A stretch of 64,000 bases of DNA from Chytriomyces cf. hyalinus JEL632 (GCA_025435555.1 JAIWWG010000024.1:1-64000), one strand, 5' to 3'; counted from the stretch's first letter, positions 35,905 to 48,743 are shown. Numbers and translations: made by a program. The notes: generated from the sequence alone by a model not told the origin.

Positions 35905-38085
35905 TCACAACAATCCTTGCCGTCTCAAGTCTACCACAATCGAAACGAAAAACATGGATCAAATACAAAAAAAAAAAAGCCATGGCCAGAATTTTTTGTT
36001 ACCTTCGAACGTTTTCTTGTTGAACACGTTTCCTTCAGCGTCTTCAAACTCTTCCATTGCATCGGCTTTGAATGACTCGGATTTCTTGGTCGAGTTTAGC
36101 TTTTCCCATACTGTGGCATTTAATGGAGGTTTGGTGTGAAGGGTATTTGAGATTCTCGAGAACAGGAGAAAAAAAAAGGGAAAACTTACGCGTGTATGCA
36201 TCCTGAATCCGCGTTATTTCTTGAAAATGCTTTGTATTTGGGATGCCAAGACATCTCATTCCATGCGCATGACGCCACTCCTAAATGGACCAAATCAATA
36301 CAGGTGTCCAAGCTAAACATGGCTCAACAAAGTAACTAAACAGATGGCAATACCTGAAAATGCCGGTCAAACGCCTTTCGCCCCATATAAATAAAGTTGC
36401 CACAAATTTCACAAGGGTACTCCACACCGAGACCATGCAGTTTGTACAACCAATACGGAATTGGTTTTCCGTCCCATCCCATGGGCAGCTTGAGAGGGTT
36501 ATAAATTTCAGCGTTTTCTTCTTGCTCTTCTTCTGGATCACTGAAATCTTCCTCTTCCTCTTGGCCCCAATCTTGTAAATCGTACATTGCCTTCGCTTTA
36601 TCCTGAAATAACAAGGAAACTGTGTGAGGGGAGGCGCATTTCCACATTTGGCACATTGGGAAAACTCGGAGAAAAAGCTCACAATCTCGTCCGCAGAAAG
36701 AGTTTGCTTTCGCTCAACCAAATCGCGCGTCTCTTCTCGGTGTGCAGCCAAAACTTCGGCCAGCCTCATGATTGTAAATTCTAATGATTTTACGTGTTTC
36801 AATGCTTCGCGAGAAGAAGATCCGCTGTTTGCGACTGTGGTTGGCTTCGCGTTGCTGTCTGTGCCATTCGCGTTGACGCTTTCGACCGCTTTCTTGTGCT
36901 TTTTTCCAGGAAGATGGCCGTCAAAGACAGCTTTTTTGGTAAACTGTTTCGCGCCTGTTGATGATGGGTTAGAAAAAGGTGTCCTCAAACCTGAACAAAA
37001 CGCAAAAAAAACGTCGACAGAAAATGACGCCAAATCGAAAAGATACGTACAAGGAGCGCAATATAATTCCGGGTCTGCCATTTCTTGATCCAGAGTTTCG
37101 GCCCATTCATCCACCTTTGCCTTTACAAATTCCTCCACGCCCTCCGAATCGTACAACGGCATGGCCTTGAAACAGAATTCCTTCAAATAAGTTGACAGTG
37201 CGATCAGATACTTTTTGTATTCGCCGCCCTTTCGAGTGTCGGATGGGATTCCAGAGTCATTGTCATTGTCCAGTTTATCGAATTCGGAAATATATGCCAG
37301 ATAATTGATTCGCTTCACGTTTTTGAGATTAATGTACTGCGAAAAGCAGGCGTTTAGGTCAAGAAAGCGGCCGCGCATTTCTTCGCCGCTGAACATGTTT
37401 TCAATGTCTTTGAACGGACAGCTTTGTGAATACATTTCGCAGAACAACTACTGCATAAAACATTCAGACGCGGTACCTTCAACCTCCTGGTCTTCATCCA
37501 CTTTCGCAAGTTCAAGCTCCAGTACCTCCACTTTTTCGTTTTGGTTTCTTCGAAAATGGTCCTTGATGGATTTGAGACGGTCGTAAAACTCGGCAAAATC
37601 GTCTCCCGTGTTTGAAATGGCCGCTATTTCCGTTTTGCGAGATCTGTGAACATTTTTTCATGAGTGAATCAAGTGATGGGTGTTCCAGAAGAATGCTTTC
37701 GCTACCCGTCCGAATCGTTGTACGAATCAATAAGAAAAGCGGATCGACTTTGGATTCTCTCTGCGAAGGAGATGTCAGTTCACATTCGTAGGGAAGAGAA
37801 ATGCATGCCTACCTAGATGCCGGTGAATGCGATGCTGCTGGACAAGCTTTCCTATGTGCTATTGTGCATTGCAAATAGCGGAGTACATCAGCCCCGATGC
37901 AGGCCGTAAAGAATAAAAAGCAGACAACATGCGATCCAAGCCGGAGAGGGGAAGGACGGTAGGCTGGATATTCAGAGGACCCAATTCACCTTCTTATGTT
38001 TCGTTGCCATTTCTTCTGCCACAAGATCACTCAGCCTCTCGACCTCTTCGTGTGCGCGTCGCTGGGTCTCAAGGATGGACAGCAT
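35905..38085 (-). CDS. SF3A3: Splicing factor 3A subunit 3 (SF3A3/Prp9)
   Basis: Ten exons: 37990-38085, 37813-37858, 37706-37760, 37484-37643, 37051-37447, 36683-36954, 36354-36602, 36190-36280, 36003-36110, 35905-35930 (1500 nt, 499 aa; human 501). U2 snRNP component needed for branch-site recognition. The N-terminus ([20 protein letters not shown]) is helical; a first zinc finger is [20 protein letters not shown], then KKH, as in yeast Prp9; the hallmark C-terminus is [59 protein letters not shown] and a last exon DLRRQGLL. All ten phases fit. The start is 51 bp from the divergent eIF4A3 start. Confidence 0.96.
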
Positions 38086-38136
38086 GGTTGGATATCTTTT
38101 TCTTTCTTTCGATTTTACTTAAATTCTCACAACAAA
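38086..38136. promoter_or_regulatory. 51-bp shared promoter, SF3A3 / eIF4A3
   Basis: Only 51 bp separate the two divergent start codons, so both 5' UTRs and the core promoter must lie here or inside the coding starts. It is pyrimidine-rich on the plus strand (TTTTTCTTTCTTTC, 38097-38110). No TATA box. Confidence 0.6.
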
Positions 38137-39644
38137 ATGGCGCTTGGCATCGACCGAACCACAGACGACAAGCTCGAGTTCGAGACGTCCACGAGCGTGA
38201 AAGTGGTGTCCACTTTCGACCAAATGGGTCTGAAGGAGGACCTGCTCAGGGGCATCTACGCATACAGTTGGGTCTTTTATTTTTTCTACTGCGCCCAACA
38301 AAGGCTTACTCTGTTCAACAGACTTCGAGAAGCCATCCGCCATTCAGCAGCGAGCGATTGGTCCCATTGTAAAGGGTCGGGATGTGATTGCACAGGCGCA
38401 GGTACGCAGCTTGTTTTTTTTTTTTTTTTTTTGATGCTCATAAGATGACTTATCCCTATTCAAGTCTGGTACCGGTAAAACAGCAACCTTCTCCATCAGT
38501 GTGCTTCAGTCGATTAGCACCACTTCGAGAGAGACTCAGGCGCTCATCCTCAGTCCAACTCGCGAACTGGCAACTCAAATTCAGTCCGTCGTGCTCGCTC
38601 TTGGCGACTACATGAATGTGCAGTGCCATGCTTGCATCGGTGGTACTTCTGTCGGAGAAGATATTCGCAAACTGGATCATGGACAACACGTCGTATCAGG
38701 CACACCAGGAAGAGTCTTTGATATGATTAAGCGAAAGCATTTGCGCACTGGAAACATCAAAATGCTGGTTCTCGATGAAGCCGATGAAATGCTTTCGAAA
38801 GGTTTCAAGGACCAGATTTACGATGTTTACCGGTAAATCTTTATTTATTTATTTTTTCGCACATCTCCAGCCCGCCATTGTGCCTGATTGTTGAAGCATA
38901 ATAGATACCTGCCACCAAACACCCAAGTCGTTCTCCTCAGTGCGACACTGCCGCATGATGTGCTCGAAATGACCACCAAATTTATGACGGACCCCATTCG
39001 CGTCCTTGTGAAGCGTGACGAATTGACTCTCGAAGGGATTAAGCAATTTTTTGTCGCTGTCGAGCAGGAAGACTGGAAATTCGAAACGCTGTGTGACTTG
39101 TACGATACATTAACTGTTACGCAAGCTGTTATTTTCTGCAACACCAGGAGAAAGGTGATTTGGTGCTCTTCGCCGCCAAACAATTTTCTCGAAGTTAACA
39201 ATGTTGCAATCAGGTGGACTGGTTGACCGAAAAAATGAGAGAAGCCAACTTTACGGTTTCTTCAATGCATGGAGAAATGCCGCAAAAGGAACGTGACTCC
39301 ATCATGCAAGAGTTCAGACAGGGTGCAAGGTGAGGCTCTTTAGGTTTGAAATATTTTGCGATTCTCTGATATTCTGGCCACTTTATCACAGCCGAGTGTT
39401 GATTACAACCGATGTGTGGGCGCGAGGAATTGATGTGCAACAAGTCTCTCTTGTAATCAACTACGACTTACCAGGAAATCGTGAAAACTACATTCACCGT
39501 ATCGGAAGATCGGGTCGATTCGGGCGCAAAGGAGTTGCCATCAACTTTGTCAAGAATGAGGATGTTAAAATCTTGAGGGATATTGAGCAGTATTACAGTA
39601 CTCAAATCGATGAGATGCCAATGAATGTGAGCGACTTGGTTTAA
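38137..39644 (+). CDS. EIF4A3: DEAD-box helicase eIF4A3 (exon-junction core; Fal1)
   Basis: Six exons: 38137-38266, 38322-38401, 38465-38832, 38905-39154, 39214-39329, 39392-39644 (1197 nt, 398 aa). ATP-dependent clamp that holds the exon-junction complex on mRNA and, as Fal1, acts in 18S rRNA processing. Motifs in order: [12 protein letters not shown] (Q motif), AQSGTGKT (I), PTRELATQ (Ia), [12 protein letters not shown] (II), LSATLPH (III), [19 protein letters not shown] (IV), [10 protein letters not shown] (V), [13 protein letters not shown] (VI). [20 protein letters not shown] and [11 protein letters not shown] match eIF4A3, not eIF4A1. Intron 2 contains a 19-nt T run. Confidence 0.96.
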
Positions 39645-39905
39645 AAGTTGGATGCAGGAAGGGGGACAGAGGGATGGTGCGCAGTGGATGAGATCGTCTT
39701 TGTATTTCCTTTTTACGTGCTGATACGAAGGGATGTTTGTCTCTGGCACTTGTGGTGATGTTTTGTAACAAAATATTGTCCCGTTTCTCTCTTCTTCTCT
39801 GCTCCGATGATGCCTTGTGTGTCTCTCGCAGTCCAAGCAGGGTTCTCGAATGCTTTGTTTGAATCTCCCCACAATCTCCCCTTTTTGAATACATTGCAAA
39901 CGACA

Positions 39906-40955
39906 ATGGCATCAACGCAGCAGCAGCAACAAGACAACTGGTTCGCCAGCATCGAAAAAGAAGTAATACAGAATCAGTCGCGGCAGCAGCCAACACGCCG
40001 CAGCACACGAAGCGCATCCACAGGCACCACATCCGCGCCACTCTCTGCAAACTCAGGCAGCACCACCCCACGCCCCTCGGGTCTCGACCACAACCGCGAG
40101 GATTACTTTGCGCGCCAATCCTGCCTCAACTCTGGCGCCCAAACGCGAAACACCCCGCAGCAGAAGGACCCAACATACCAGCAAAGGCTGTTGGCCATGA
40201 TTCCAGACACGCCTTCCATCTCGCTCAACACTTTATCTCTGTCGAACGTGATTCCTGCTTCGGTCCCAAATATGCAAAGTATTTTTGGACGCACCACTTT
40301 GCCGGCAAAGCAAATGGAATCTTTAGCAGCACCACCAGCAACAGGATTTGGGAATACTACTACTTCTTCATCCCACTCTTTTTACACACCTGTGCCGCAT
40401 TCTCCAGAGATTTTTTCATTCTCGTCATCCTCCGCAAACCCTCCACTCAATGTAGCGTCTGCATATCCATCTGGTAACTCAATGTTGACTTCAACATACA
40501 ACTCCACAAAAGCAGCGGTTGCCTCGTTTTCTTTGGGCTTCTCGAATGATTCAACAACAACGTCTTCCAATTCTCAATACACGCCCCCAGCTGGATCCTC
40601 TGGGAAAGTAGCACAGGCGTATCCAGGTCAAACCTCGCTCCTCAACAGCACGAAAGCAGCTGTTTCAAAACTAGCTCAAACAGTTTCATCAGCGACAAAA
40701 GCTGTTTCTAGTTCGAAAAATTCGCCGACGCGTTCTGGGGGGTACGGGTATGGAGACGCCGGGCAGCGAGATAGCTCGTCTACCTTGCACGAAGGTGGTA
40801 AAAGTGGTGGGCCCACGAATTCATCATGGAGTAAAGCAAATGACTCTTGGGGTGGGTTTGCCGACGATGGAGGAAAGCGTTCATTGACGGACGTGGCAAA
40901 TGTGCGGCGTAGTTCTGAGGCTGCACGGATGGCCGAAGCTTTGCAACCCTGGTGA
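39906..40955 (+). CDS. Ser/Thr/Gln-rich protein with ALPS-like segments
   Basis: Intronless, 349 aa from MASTQQQQQDNWFASIEKEV; an ATG 99 nt upstream (39807) stays in frame but lies in the eIF4A3 3' UTR. It has no folded domain that I recognise. Three features repeat: Ser/Thr-rich stretches with spaced bulky residues (NSTKAAVASFSLGFS; LLNSTKAAVSKLAQTVSSAT) that look like ALPS curvature-sensing amphipathic helices, aromatic motifs (NDSWGGFADD), and a basic end. ArfGAP1-type proteins carry such segments, but the ArfGAP zinc finger is absent. A role in membrane traffic is only an inference. Confidence 0.5.
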   Translation: MASTQQQQQDNWFASIEKEVIQNQSRQQPTRRSTRSASTGTTSAPLSANSGSTTPRPSGLDHNREDYFARQSCLNSGAQTRNTPQQKDPTYQQRLLAMIPDTPSISLNTLSLSNVIPASVPNMQSIFGRTTLPAKQMESLAAPPATGFGNTTTSSSHSFYTPVPHSPEIFSFSSSSANPPLNVASAYPSGNSMLTSTYNSTKAAVASFSLGFSNDSTTTSSNSQYTPPAGSSGKVAQAYPGQTSLLNSTKAAVSKLAQTVSSATKAVSSSKNSPTRSGGYGYGDAGQRDSSSTLHEGGKSGGPTNSSWSKANDSWGGFADDGGKRSLTDVANVRRSSEAARMAEALQPW

Positions 40956-41246
40956 TGTATTTTTTTGCTTTGTTTGGGCAGCAATATTTTGTTTTTTCTT
41001 TTATTGAAGGGCGAGCTGCGGGTGGAGGACTGTCTTTTTGGTTTTATGCGCCCATTATTTTGGACCGTGTTTTTTTGTTTTGTAAATTTTTTTGTCCAAT
41101 ACAAGCTGTGACTGGCGACCTTTCATTAGTTTAAAACAAGCGACAGAAACACTGCTCGAATATTTATTACCGGTAACACACATCCACTGCAGAAAAATGC
41201 ACAAAGAAACACACTGCTGTCCAACGAAACAAAAAGAAAAAAGGTT

Positions 41247-43306
41247 TTAAAGATTCGAAGCCGCACGAAGGGCCTTGGGCACATAGCTCCTTGAAATAAA
41301 GTACTGAATAATGGCGGACCCAAAGCAACATCCAGCAAGCAACCATAAAAAGTTTTCACGCGTCCAAGTAATCTCAGAATACTTTTTCAAACCATCTGCT
41401 ACAGCTGTTTGATCCGCCGACATGGTCGCCTTCAAAAACGCGGATGACATGAATGACCCAATTCCACTCGTGAGCAACCACAATGCTGCACAGGAGGATT
41501 TTGTACGCTTTCCGACTTCAATGTACGTAAAGTTGAGACCCGAGATGGAAAAGAAGCATTCGGCGAGGGTAATGATTGCGTAGAGGAGGATTTCCCACAA
41601 GATGCTGACGCTACTGACGCAAGTGTCCTTCTCTTCTCCGGGTGCACAGCTGTTGTTGACCCATCGCTGGATAAGAGCACTGACAACGAATGCGATGGAT
41701 GCAATGACTTGTCCGGTGACCATTCTTTGCTGAAGACCAAACACCTTTTCGCCGTACTTTTTGTCAATGACTGGGTAAACGTAGTTTGCAAGAATTGGCG
41801 CAAAAAGGACAATAAAGAACGGGTTCCAGAAGTTGTTTAACGTTTCTGAAAAAAAATGAAAAAGATTGAGTCTCTGCAATCAATGCATACGAAAAAAAAG
41901 CGCCAGGCTCACCAGTTCCAAAGAACGACTTTTGGTTCAATCCAAACGGAATCACCATCTGTTCTCCCATATCCTGCCACACTCCCGAGTTCTGCCCAAA
42001 CACCATCCAGAACACGGGTGCGGGCCAGATGGCGCCAATGACCTTGATCAGATCCAGCATCTCAATCACCATTCCCTCCGTGTGCGTGCCAGCTGTTGCG
42101 CGGTAAGCATCTTCACGCTTCATTTTCAAACGGTTTCCAGCATACGCGATCCCCGTCTTGATGTGGTCAAACAGGATAAACTTTCCGGCTGGTGGCACGA
42201 TTCGGTACACTTTGAATCCAGCAGTGAAGATTGCCATGGCGGCAATCATGAAGCAGGTGAGCATGAGGAAGCTGTAAGGGTACCCGTTCCCGAGAGGTGG
42301 TTTGAGGCCCTTGGGTGCAAAGTATTCTGTCAAGTTTTGGCCAGGGGCAAGCGGGTATGGGAAGTACTCGTTCGATGCAATCATTGGGGATACAGTTGAT
42401 GAAATAAGGGCGCCGACGTTAATTGCCACTGGAGAAATGCAGAGGTATGTATTTGTTAGGAGCGGAGGATGGGTAGAGAGATGCCATCAAAGATTCTCAC
42501 TGTAAAAGTAGTTGTAGAAGGCCTGGAGACCGTATTTTTGAATGCTCAAGAACTGGTCACCACCATGAGCAGACACACATGGTTTGATACCGCCGGTACC
42601 GATCGCAATCATTAAAAGACCGATCAAAGGTCCAGTGCGCGACAGTTGCGTGGTCGCTACTCCCATGGCAGTTGGCCAAGAAGTGATGGTGAGGACAGTC
42701 AGACCCAGAATATAAATACTGGACAGCGACACAATGGTCTTGAACTTGTCCAAGAAAGAGTCGGAAATGATTGCCCCGAGAATGGGAGTGAAGTAGCATA
42801 GTCCCATGAAAATGTCCTGGATGACAAGACAAGGTTAAGACCAAGCCCTCGATTGTCGATGAAGAGTGGGTTCCGTACCTTCATGGAGTTGGCATCAGCA
42901 GTAATGTTGAAGCCCAGTTGATATTTAAGAAAGTTCTTCAGGATGGGCGTGATTCCATAGAAGCAGAAACGCTCTCCAAGCTCGTTAGGGATAATCTGAT
43001 AAGGGGGAAAAAAGCGCCGAATCTGTCAGGAAACGAATGCAAGCCAGAAGTTTGGGGCGACTTACAAACCACACTGCGACAGGCAGCTTGTCTGGGTTTG
43101 CGCGAAGAATGGCATCTCGGTCTTTGTTCATTTCAGCTTCGAGCTTCATGAGACGGATCTGGTCCTCCGACAGATTCAGCAAGTCGAGATCCTCCTCCTG
43201 GGATGATGTAAGAAGCGGGGGGGGATGTGAATACAGACACGGATGCAGCAGATGTGCTTACGTTGTGGGGAACAGCCTCCTCGACATTCTTCTTATCATC
43301 AGGCAT
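41247..43306 (-). CDS. PTR2-type proton/peptide symporter, copy B
   Basis: Six exons: 43262-43306, 43066-43197, 42879-42995, 42501-42816, 41913-42428, 41247-41845 (1725 nt, 574 aa). Exons 3-6 are the same lengths as in copy A (117, 316, 516, 599) with the same phases. Same motifs: NELGERFCFYGITPILKNFL, GAIISDSFLDKFKTI, GTGGIKPCVSAHGGDQF, SISGLNFTYIEVGKRTKSS. Differences cluster in the N-terminal leader (EEDLDLLNLSEDQI) and an extracellular loop (NNSCAPGEEKDTC against NGTCAAGEEKDSC). The two copies lie head-outward 6 kb apart around four other genes, which points to an inverted duplication or a duplication followed by inversion. Confidence 0.93.
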
Positions 43307-43451
43307 GTCTGTTTGTTTTTTTTTTTACTTTTCCTATGAGTGAGAATAGAACTCCTTTTATGCTGATCCAAAATTCAAAAAATGCGAAATAATTTCTCGT
43401 AAATTTCACAAATTTCGGAGGCACTTCGGGCAGACACACAGACAGACACAT

Positions 43452-43535
43452 GCACGCAGACAGACAGACAGACAGACAGACTGCTCCCAACAAGCAAGCA
43501 AGCAAGCAAGCAAGCAGGCAAGCAAGCAAGCAAAC
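43452..43535. repeat. Adjacent (CAGA)n and (CAAG)n microsatellites
   Basis: A CAGA run (about 43457-43481) and a CAAG run (about 43491-43534) with one interruption, separated by CTGCTCCCA. They lie in the leader region upstream of PTR2 copy B. Confidence 0.9.
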
Positions 43536-43649
43536 AGTCGCTCTCGCTGACATGCGACTGCTTTGTTATTGCAATTAAATACGCCCTATTCCAAAATGAA
43601 ATTTTGGTTGAAATTACGTCAACGCAAAAACGCCATTAATTAACACTGC

Positions 43650-43689
43650 GTTACACAGAGTTACACAGGGTTACACAGGGTTACACAGG
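43650..43689 (+). repeat. 10-bp minisatellite, unit GTTACACAGG, 4 copies
   Basis: Four head-to-tail copies with a single variant base in the first. It is not a telomere-like motif. It sits between PTR2 copy B and the candidate small gene at 43.87 kb, in a 560-bp stretch with no other gene. Confidence 0.9.
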
Positions 43690-43869
43690 CGTTCGTGCAT
43701 GCGCGCCACCCAAACAGTGTCTTTGCCCACGCTCACTGCATCTTGTGTGCTGGAATACACACAACGGGACTGCACCAGTCATCCTATAAAGAAACTCTGG
43801 CGAGCCATGATGGTCAGTCAGTCTTGAACGACGAGGATTTCATGGCCATTGCCGCGAAGAGCATCCGCG

Positions 43870-44103
43870 ATGCAAACCTTGCCTTGGGTTCTCACATTTG
43901 AAGGTGAATCAAAGTACCATCAAAGTAACCGTCCCAAAGTGAGTTATTTTTTGCCTTTTTTGCTAAGTTATTCAACTCACTCGAAGAATGAGCCCCCAAT
44001 CGCGAAACCACCATCCTCAAATCCAGCTTTCAAAGCGCAGAACAGGCAAATTCGTCAATTTCGCAGCACCGCGCGAATGGACATCAGAAAGTTGAAAAAT
44101 TAA
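43870..44103 (+). CDS. Candidate two-exon small basic protein, 61 aa
   Basis: Exons 43870-43938 and 43987-44103 give MQTLPWVLTFEGESKYHQSN, then RPK, NEPPIAKPPSSNPAFKAQNR and a basic end (MDIRKLKN). The 48-nt intron has GTGAGT and CGAAG borders; a CCTATAAAG box lies ~80 bp upstream (43785). No domain is recognised. It converges on PXMP4. Promoter and splice signals support transcription more than they prove coding. Confidence 0.33.
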   Translation: MQTLPWVLTFEGESKYHQSNRPKVSYFLPFLLSYSTHSKNEPPIAKPPSSNPAFKAQNRQIRQFRSTARMDIRKLKN

Positions 44104-44356
44104 ATCAAGTGACAAAGTCAGGCGAATTCAAAGCAAGGAAATCATTTTGCGTGGGTCCGAAGACTGGTTACGAATAAGCCCTTTTATTTTTGATACATAC
44201 AGACCCAAGCCGGGCACGATGCTTCCATCAATGGAGTTGCAGCGGCTGACGCGAAGAAGAAGAAGGAAGTGTCTGCACACTGAAGAGCATAAATCCCAAC
44301 GAACCACAACACCAAAAAAAAAAAATACCAACTCACGTACTATTCCTTCCGCGTGC

Positions 44357-45262
44357 TCAACGGTTACGCCAAAGCCAGTTTCCAAGATTTGAAAACACTT
44401 CCGAATCGTTGTAAAGGAACTTTCGAAAACAAAAGGGCGTTACTTTGCCCGGTAAAAACTCAGAATAAAAACGGGCATGAAATGCGCGACTGTACCTGCA
44501 TAGATGCCTGGAGAGAGCCCTGCAAAACATCTCGCTCATGTCGAAACTGCCACATCACAATACCTGCATAAATAGTACCACAATGAGTCTTGCTGCAATG
44601 AATATAAAAACTGGAACGCACCCCAAACAACTGCAGCAAAGATTGGGAAGGTATGCGGAGGCTGTGCGATGATTCCCTTGTTGACAGCCATTTTCGCCAA
44701 CCCAACTGAAACGCGCGACAAGAGATACATGTTGATCTAGAACAGAACATTGAGAGATCTATGGATTTAAAATAGTCAATCTGGTGAAGATCGGAAGCAC
44801 AGTCACCTGCTGGTTGATGTTGTTGTCCTCGCCAAAAACAAAGTATCCACCCACGAGGCCCGCAAAGAAAGAGTCGAAACCATCTTCCTTGCCCTTCACG
44901 CGTCTCTGCACCACCATCAGCGTCTTGTACAGGGTCACAAACAGGGCCAAGTTGCGCGAGTGCTGGTACGTGGCCCTCAGAATACGTTTAAACTTTTCTT
45001 GCAGACTAGGTGTCCGTCGAGGAGGGGAAATGCGACAAAAGGCAACCCAAGCGTGCAAGAGATGATGAAAACAGATGAGAATTAGTTGGTTCCGACTCAA
45101 TTCCGCTTCGAAGCAGTGCACCCACGTGCCAGTCCCAAACAGAAACGTCATGACGAGCGCATGCGGGAATCGAATGCGCGCACCGTATACAGCACCATTG
45201 CGGAAGCCCTTAACGATGGACAGAATGTCGTGGTACTTTGGGTTGGTCAGGATGGAATCCAT
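44357..45262 (-). CDS. PXMP4: Peroxisomal membrane protein 4 (PXMP4/PMP24), Tim17-like
   Basis: Five exons: 45126-45262, 44807-45005, 44622-44736, 44496-44563, 44357-44419 (582 nt, 193 aa; human 212). Peroxisomal integral protein of the Tim17/Tim22/Pmp24 family. Diagnostic text: LSIVKGFRNGAVYGARIRFP, HALVMTFLFGTG, LQEKFKRILRATYQHSRNLA, GGYFVFGEDNNINQQ, INMYLLSRVSVGLAKMAVNK, FPIFAAVVWG, LQGSLQASMQ and YNDSEVFSN. Start is the ATG at 45262. The RVB2 stop lies only 58 bp upstream on the same strand, so its promoter overlaps the RVB2 3' end. Function in peroxisomes is still poorly defined. Confidence 0.93.
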
Positions 45263-45320
45263 TTGTGTCAAATAATTTATTATATTCGTAACGCTTCACA
45301 TCGTTCAAGCGGATGCTTTC

Positions 45321-47481
<2,161 letters not shown>

Positions 47482-48262
47482 TGCAAGTGTGTTTTGTTTT
47501 TGTTTTTGTTTTTTAGCCAAAATCCACCATCAACCAACCGCGCCCACCAAGAAGCGATAAAGTTTACAAACAAACATATTAGGGCTGATGAAATTCCAGC
47601 AGTTCTTCAAATATCACGAGCGTGCTAACGAAGCATAGCAAATAGTTATGCGGTGCTTATTTTCGGAAACAGTTCAGATGTGTTTGGGTCAGAAAGGTCA
47701 CCATCGGGCAATGAGAGAAGAGAACCGGGTGTCCATTTGGGGCCAATATAAAACGAACAAATAAACATGAAATCAAGTCTTTCCCAATTGAGCGGCAATC
47801 ACGCTGTGGTGGACGCGTTCGTGAGAAACAAAGTGGCCTCCTTGGCACAATGGTCCTGTCTGAAACTCGCGCATCCACCGTATTTTGCTGTCACTCTGTG
47901 CAGTTTGTTGTAACCGTCGTGCATTCTGCAAGACAGTACCTGTTTAAATTTTGCCTCACGCGCAAAACCAGATCAATAGATGAAGCATGCCATCCATTAA
48001 ATAGAAGCGATTCAAGAATTGACGGCACAGGTTACATGAATGTGGGCGTGGTGTATCCGGGGTATCTGGTTTAAACTGTTGTGAACTCTAAACTCAGGCT
48101 TCCGTTATGAGCGAGGCTCTCTGACGCAGGTTCACTCATCCGCCATCTCGGGTTCTTCACTCTAGCTGTGTTCAAAAAATGTTCTTTAACACCGTTTTGA
48201 ATGAGTAGAGTGGCTGCTGTTGGCATCGTGAGACTGAGGCAAAGAAGAAGAATGAAGAAGAA
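47482..48262. other. 780-bp gap before the tRNA gene
   Basis: T-rich near 47,490-47,515, otherwise mixed sequence with no long credible frame, no domain and no repeat that I recognise. It marks the change from gene-dense to repeat-rich sequence. Confidence 0.5.
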
Positions 48263-48269
48263 AAAGCTT

Positions 48270-48354
48270 CCGCCAACCCGGGTTCGAACCGGGGACCTCC
48301 TGATGACAGTTCAGCGTTACAGTCAGATGCTCTTCCAACTGAGCTATTAGCGGC
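48270..48354 (-). tRNA. tRNA-Tyr (GTA) with a 12-nt intron
   Basis: Minus strand. Acceptor CCGCTAA pairs with TTGGCGG; the D arm is GCTC/GAGC; the anticodon stem TCTGA/TCAGG flanks loop CTGTAA with anticodon GTA; the T arm is CCCGG-TTCGAAC-CCGGG with discriminator A73. C1-G72 and A73 are the eukaryotic Tyr identity pair and base. Twelve nucleotides (CGCTGAACTGTC) are inserted after position 37, the canonical tRNA intron site, and nearly all eukaryotic tRNA-Tyr genes have one. B box GGTTCGAACC is perfect. A TTTTT terminator follows at about 48264-48268. Confidence 0.96.
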
Positions 48355-48392
48355 TTCTTACTGTGATAGGGAATTGACCAAGAGTTGCGGCG

Positions 48393-48743
48393 TGGCTACG
48401 TGATCAATTAAGGAGTTTGGATTGAGTTGGAGAGTGCTAAGAACAGAGAGAAGATTGAGAGGAGACTGCTCTTTATTGAAGTGATAACGTGCGCTTTAAA
48501 TAGCGTTACTGAATAAAGAGGAAAGAAACGATTGGTGATGAGGCGTTGTGGAGGTGATGTCATTGTGTACAGTCAAGAAACGATTGGTGATGAGGCATTG
48601 TGGAGGTGATGTCATTGTGTACAGTCAAGAAACGATTGGTGATGAGGCATTGTGGAGGTGATGTCATTGTGTACGGTCAAGAAAAAGAGTGTCCATTGTT
48701 CTCAATTAGAGACGCGTGACGGAATCGAGTTGATTACGTAACA
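48393..48743 (-). mobile_element. Solo LTR (copia-type), 38 bp upstream of tRNA-Tyr
   Basis: About 350 bp bounded by TG...CA in minus orientation (TGTTACGTAATC at the right end). It shares its 5' end (ATTCCGTCACGC, GTAATC), a TATTTAAA box, an AATAAA signal and a CTCTCTC-rich 3' part with the LTR immediately to the right. No internal region belongs to it. It contains a 3 x 52 bp tandem repeat. A fossil. Confidence 0.7.
48525..48680. repeat. 52-bp tandem repeat, 3 copies, inside the solo LTR
   Basis: Units 48525-48576, 48577-48628 and 48629-48680 start GAAACGATTGGTGATGAGGC. They differ at only one or two bases, so the expansion is much younger than the divergence between the two LTRs. It lies in the U3-like part, upstream of the TATA-like box. 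Confidence 0.93.

Noticed and set aside
38137-39644. Translation factor eIF4A1/2
   Set aside because: Helicase flanks and C-terminal [11 protein letters not shown] match eIF4A3.
39807-39905. 33-residue N-terminal extension of the 39.9-kb gene
   Set aside because: The extension lies in eIF4A3 3' UTR sequence; MASTQQQQQDNW is a better start.
43457-43534. Cys/Leu-rich reading through the CAAG/CAGA repeats
   Set aside because: A product of translating a microsatellite.
43650-43689. Telomere-like repeat
   Set aside because: Unit GTTACACAGG does not match known telomere motifs, and conserved genes lie on both sides.
47657-48074. Small genes in the gap before the tRNA
   Set aside because: Frames on either strand lack domains, splice context and promoter signals.
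48525-48680. CRISPR-like array
   Set aside because: Units are contiguous without spacers, in eukaryotic DNA inside an LTR.
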